From Acidimicrobiales bacterium (GTDB lineage: Bacteria; Actinomycetota; Acidimicrobiia; Acidimicrobiales; SZUA-35): 5,842 nt of DNA. The number at the start of each line of letters is the position of its first letter. Position 1 is the first letter of the stretch. Of this stretch, positions 3,839 to 5,842 are shown piece after piece. The position numbers and the translations under genes were made by a program. The notes beneath the pieces were generated by a model. It had not been told where the DNA came from, searched no databases, and saw only the letters and a program-made list of their open reading frames with translations. The DNA lies in the NCBI GenBank assembly GCA_024641625.1, contig JAHECQ010000020.1, positions 1-5,842 on the forward strand. The letters are read 5' to 3'.

Positions 3839-5842
3839 CTATTCGAGTAGCTCGGCGCCGGCCAGTTCGGCGATGCGATCACCGTCGTAGCCGAGCACCT
3901 CGGTGAGGATCTCGAAGGTGTCCTGACCGATCGTGGGTCCACCCCGCAAGACGTCGCCCGGGGTGCGGGACATGGCGAAGCGGGGACCCTCGACCCAGGT
4001 CGATCCCTGCCGCTCGTGCGGGACCTCGCGGAAGTGGCGTCGGTGCCGGGCCTGGAGGTCGGCCACCATCCTCGGGCTGTTGTTGACCTGGTGGCTCGGC
4101 ACGCCGAGGGACTGCAGATGCAGTTCCGCCTGGGAACCCTGCCGCTGCTTGGTCCAGGTCTCGATGAGTTCGTCGAGTTCGGATTCCCTTGCCCGGCGTT
4201 CGGCGGTGCTCAGCGAAGCGAGATCGGACCGACCGATGGCCCCGGCCAGGGTGGCCCACTGCTCGTCGTTGGTGCAGGCAATGGCCAGCCACTCGTCCTC
4301 GGGCGCAAGCGGGTAGACGCCATGGGGGACGAAGACAGGGTCGCTGTTGCCCTGGCGCTGGTAGACCTCGCCGTTCACCTGGTCGTAGAGCAACCCGGTG
4401 GCAAGCAGCGGCAACGAGGACTCGCCCTGGGAGAGGTCGATGTACTGGCCCTGGCCGGTCTCGCGTCGGTAGTCGACCGCCGCCATCAGGCAGGCAGCCA
4501 GGAGGCGAGGGGAGACGTAGTCGGTGTAGGCACCGAACGGTCCCGATGGGCCGCGGTCGGGCCACCCGGTGATGTTGAAGAAGCCCGAGATGGCGGCGGC
4601 CATCGTGCCATAGCCGGCCAGGCTGGCGTGAGGCCCCGAGTGGCCCATCAGACAGCTGGACGACATGATCAGGTCGGGCTTTCGACGGCGCAGCGTCTCG
4701 TAGTCGAAGCCCAGTCCCTTCATGCCCCTTGGCGAGTAGGACTCGGTCACCACGTCGCACCAATCGAGCAGGTCGTAGACGACGTCTCGGGCTTCGGGCT
4801 TGCTCAGGTCGATGGCCATGCCCCGCTTCCCGGCATTCATGTTGTTCCACAAGCCGGAGAACTCGGGGTCGGCGACATCGTCGCGGAAGGGCATCAGCGT
4901 GCGGGCGGTGTCGATGCGGTTGGCCGACTCGAGCCGGATGATGTCGGCACCCCAGTCGGCCAGCACCCGGCTGGCGGCGGGGCCGGCCATGACCCACATG
5001 AAATCGAGGATCTTCAGACCCTCGAGCGGGCGGGCGGTGTTGTGCCTGGGCTCCCTGATCGGTACGTGGGGAGCCCGAGGCGGCTCGTTCAGAACGGCCA
5101 CGGTGTGTTGGCCGAGCGCCGGCGCCTGGGGGAGCACCACCGACGGAGCCGCACTGAACTTGGCGATCGCGCCGGGGTAGCGCAGTTCGCCGATGTCGCC
5201 ACCATGATCGACCGCCTCGAAGAACTTGCGGTCGGCAAGCTGTTGGCTGTCGAGCACGTCGCGGGTGGTGGTGACCGGGGCCAACAGCAGCCGGCGGGTG
5301 AAGGCGGCGTCCATCAGCTCGGCCTTGGTCTTGGTCAGCAGGAACTCGCCGACGACCTGTTTCACCCGCTCGTACTCCGCAACGGGCTCTTCGCCCTGCT
5401 CGATCAGTCTCGTGTAGTTGACCCAGTCCTTGTCCCGGGTGGCCTCGTCGCACATGCCCTCTTCGTGGATCCAGTTCATCAGCAACCGGGTCATCGGCCC
5501 GAGGGCCGCCCCGAAGAGGAAGGTGACCGAGACGTGCCCGTCCTTGCACGGCCACATCAGCTGGATCTTCAACGAGCCGTTCTTGATGCCGCCGGCCATA
5601 CGATCGATGGGCGCAGCGTTGAGCGGAGCGGACAGCAACATCGACTGGGCAGCATGGTTGAGGCTCTGCTGGGCGGACAGGTCGATGTGTTGCCCGAGCC
5701 CCGAGGTGTGCTGCCGCTCGTAGAGGGCGATGAGGATGGCCGCTGCGCCCTCGATGCACGGGTGGTAGTAGGCCTGGGGCAGTGAGATCCGCAGGGGCGC
5801 TCGGTCGTCGTCGCCCGTCTGCCACATCTGGCCCGACGACGC
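3839..5842 (-). CDS. Two-domain fused CaiB/BaiF CoA-transferase, N-terminus cut by right edge
   Basis: 667 residues are visible, and the frame is open to the window edge (GCG TCG TCG GGC CAG before the ATG at 5827). Numbering from that Met, residues 1 to about 245 are the later part of a first CaiB/BaiF domain, including ALYERQHTSGLGQHIDLSAQ (34-53). A Pro/Arg-rich linker (247-268) leads into a complete second domain beginning LEGLKILDFMWVMAGPAASR. In the second domain Asp436 (GAYTDYVSPR) lies exactly 28 residues before the Asp of GQYIDLS, the spacing of the catalytic Asp in the 1743-2996 enzyme. At the same position of the first domain there is Tyr21 (QAYYHPC), so that half probably lacks the nucleophile. 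The C-terminus is normal (TIGQDTFEILTEVLGYDGDR). The missing N-terminus should hold roughly 150-170 residues, giving about 820-840 in all. It is convergent with the MOSC gene, 33 nt apart. The predicted role is CoA transfer; the substrate is unknown. Confidence 0.9.
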   Translation of the reverse strand, partial: ASSGQMWQTGDDDRAPLRISLPQAYYHPCIEGAAAILIALYERQHTSGLGQHIDLSAQQSLNHAAQSMLLSAPLNAAPIDRMAGGIKNGSLKIQLMWPCKDGHVSVTFLFGAALGPMTRLLMNWIHEEGMCDEATRDKDWVNYTRLIEQGEEPVAEYERVKQVVGEFLLTKTKAELMDAAFTRRLLLAPVTTTRDVLDSQQLADRKFFEAVDHGGDIGELRYPGAIAKFSAAPSVVLPQAPALGQHTVAVLNEPPRAPHVPIREPRHNTARPLEGLKILDFMWVMAGPAASRVLADWGADIIRLESANRIDTARTLMPFRDDVADPEFSGLWNNMNAGKRGMAIDLSKPEARDVVYDLLDWCDVVTESYSPRGMKGLGFDYETLRRRKPDLIMSSSCLMGHSGPHASLAGYGTMAAAISGFFNITGWPDRGPSGPFGAYTDYVSPRLLAACLMAAVDYRRETGQGQYIDLSQGESSLPLLATGLLYDQVNGEVYQRQGNSDPVFVPHGVYPLAPEDEWLAIACTNDEQWATLAGAIGRSDLASLSTAERRARESELDELIETWTKQRQGSQAELHLQSLGVPSHQVNNSPRMVADLQARHRRHFREVPHERQGSTWVEGPRFAMSRTPGDVLRGGPTIGQDTFEILTEVLGYDGDRIAELAGAELLE

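Noticed and set aside
4016..5785. 589-residue open frame on the plus strand opposite the fused CoA-transferase
   Set aside because: It is an antisense shadow in GC-rich DNA. Its product is low-complexity (Gly, Val, Arg, His) with no recognisable motif, while the minus strand carries clear CaiB/BaiF motifs throughout.
3879..5825. 648-residue open frame on the minus strand, another frame of the fused CoA-transferase
   Set aside because: The product is dominated by Arg, Pro and His repeats typical of an out-of-frame translation of high-GC coding sequence.

Overview
The window is GC-rich, densely packed bacterial DNA. Codon use strongly favours G/C at third positions, GTG starts are common, and two genes look leaderless (the transcript appears to start at the start codon). 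Together with protein sequences of actinobacterial character, this suggests a high-GC actinobacterium. A lineage such as Acidimicrobiia is possible but is only an impression. All coding content fits acyl-CoA metabolism apart from one MOSC-domain protein.

Layout, left to right: (1) a minus-strand cluster, read right to left, made of a small 81-residue protein (1309-1554), an enoyl-CoA hydratase-family protein (573-1301) and an atypical family III (CaiB/BaiF) CoA-transferase that runs off the left edge (1-583). The gaps are 7 nt and an 11-nt overlap, so this is almost certainly one operon. (2) A 188-nt divergent intergenic region (1555-1742) with inverted repeats and a consensus TTGACA box. (3) A plus-strand family III CoA-transferase (1743-2996). 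(4) A plus-strand MOSC-domain protein (3059-3805) with its own apparent leaderless promoter. (5) A convergent minus-strand gene (3839-5842, cut by the right edge) that encodes two fused CaiB/BaiF domains.

The genes plausibly work together in activating a carboxylic acid to its CoA thioester by CoA transfer and then hydrating or otherwise processing an enoyl-CoA. No substrate can be assigned from sequence. The divergent arrangement suggests that the operon and the 1743-2996 transferase are co-regulated, and that the two transferases could be partners.

The most interesting points are: the small operon-leading protein, which looks like two tandem desulforedoxin-type units that have lost nearly all metal-ligand cysteines; the fused transferase, in which the first domain lacks the catalytic Asp and the second keeps it; and the 19-bp operator-like inverted repeat abutting a leaderless promoter. 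No RNA genes, CRISPR arrays, insertion sequences or phage genes were seen. No stretch over 300 nt lacks a gene.
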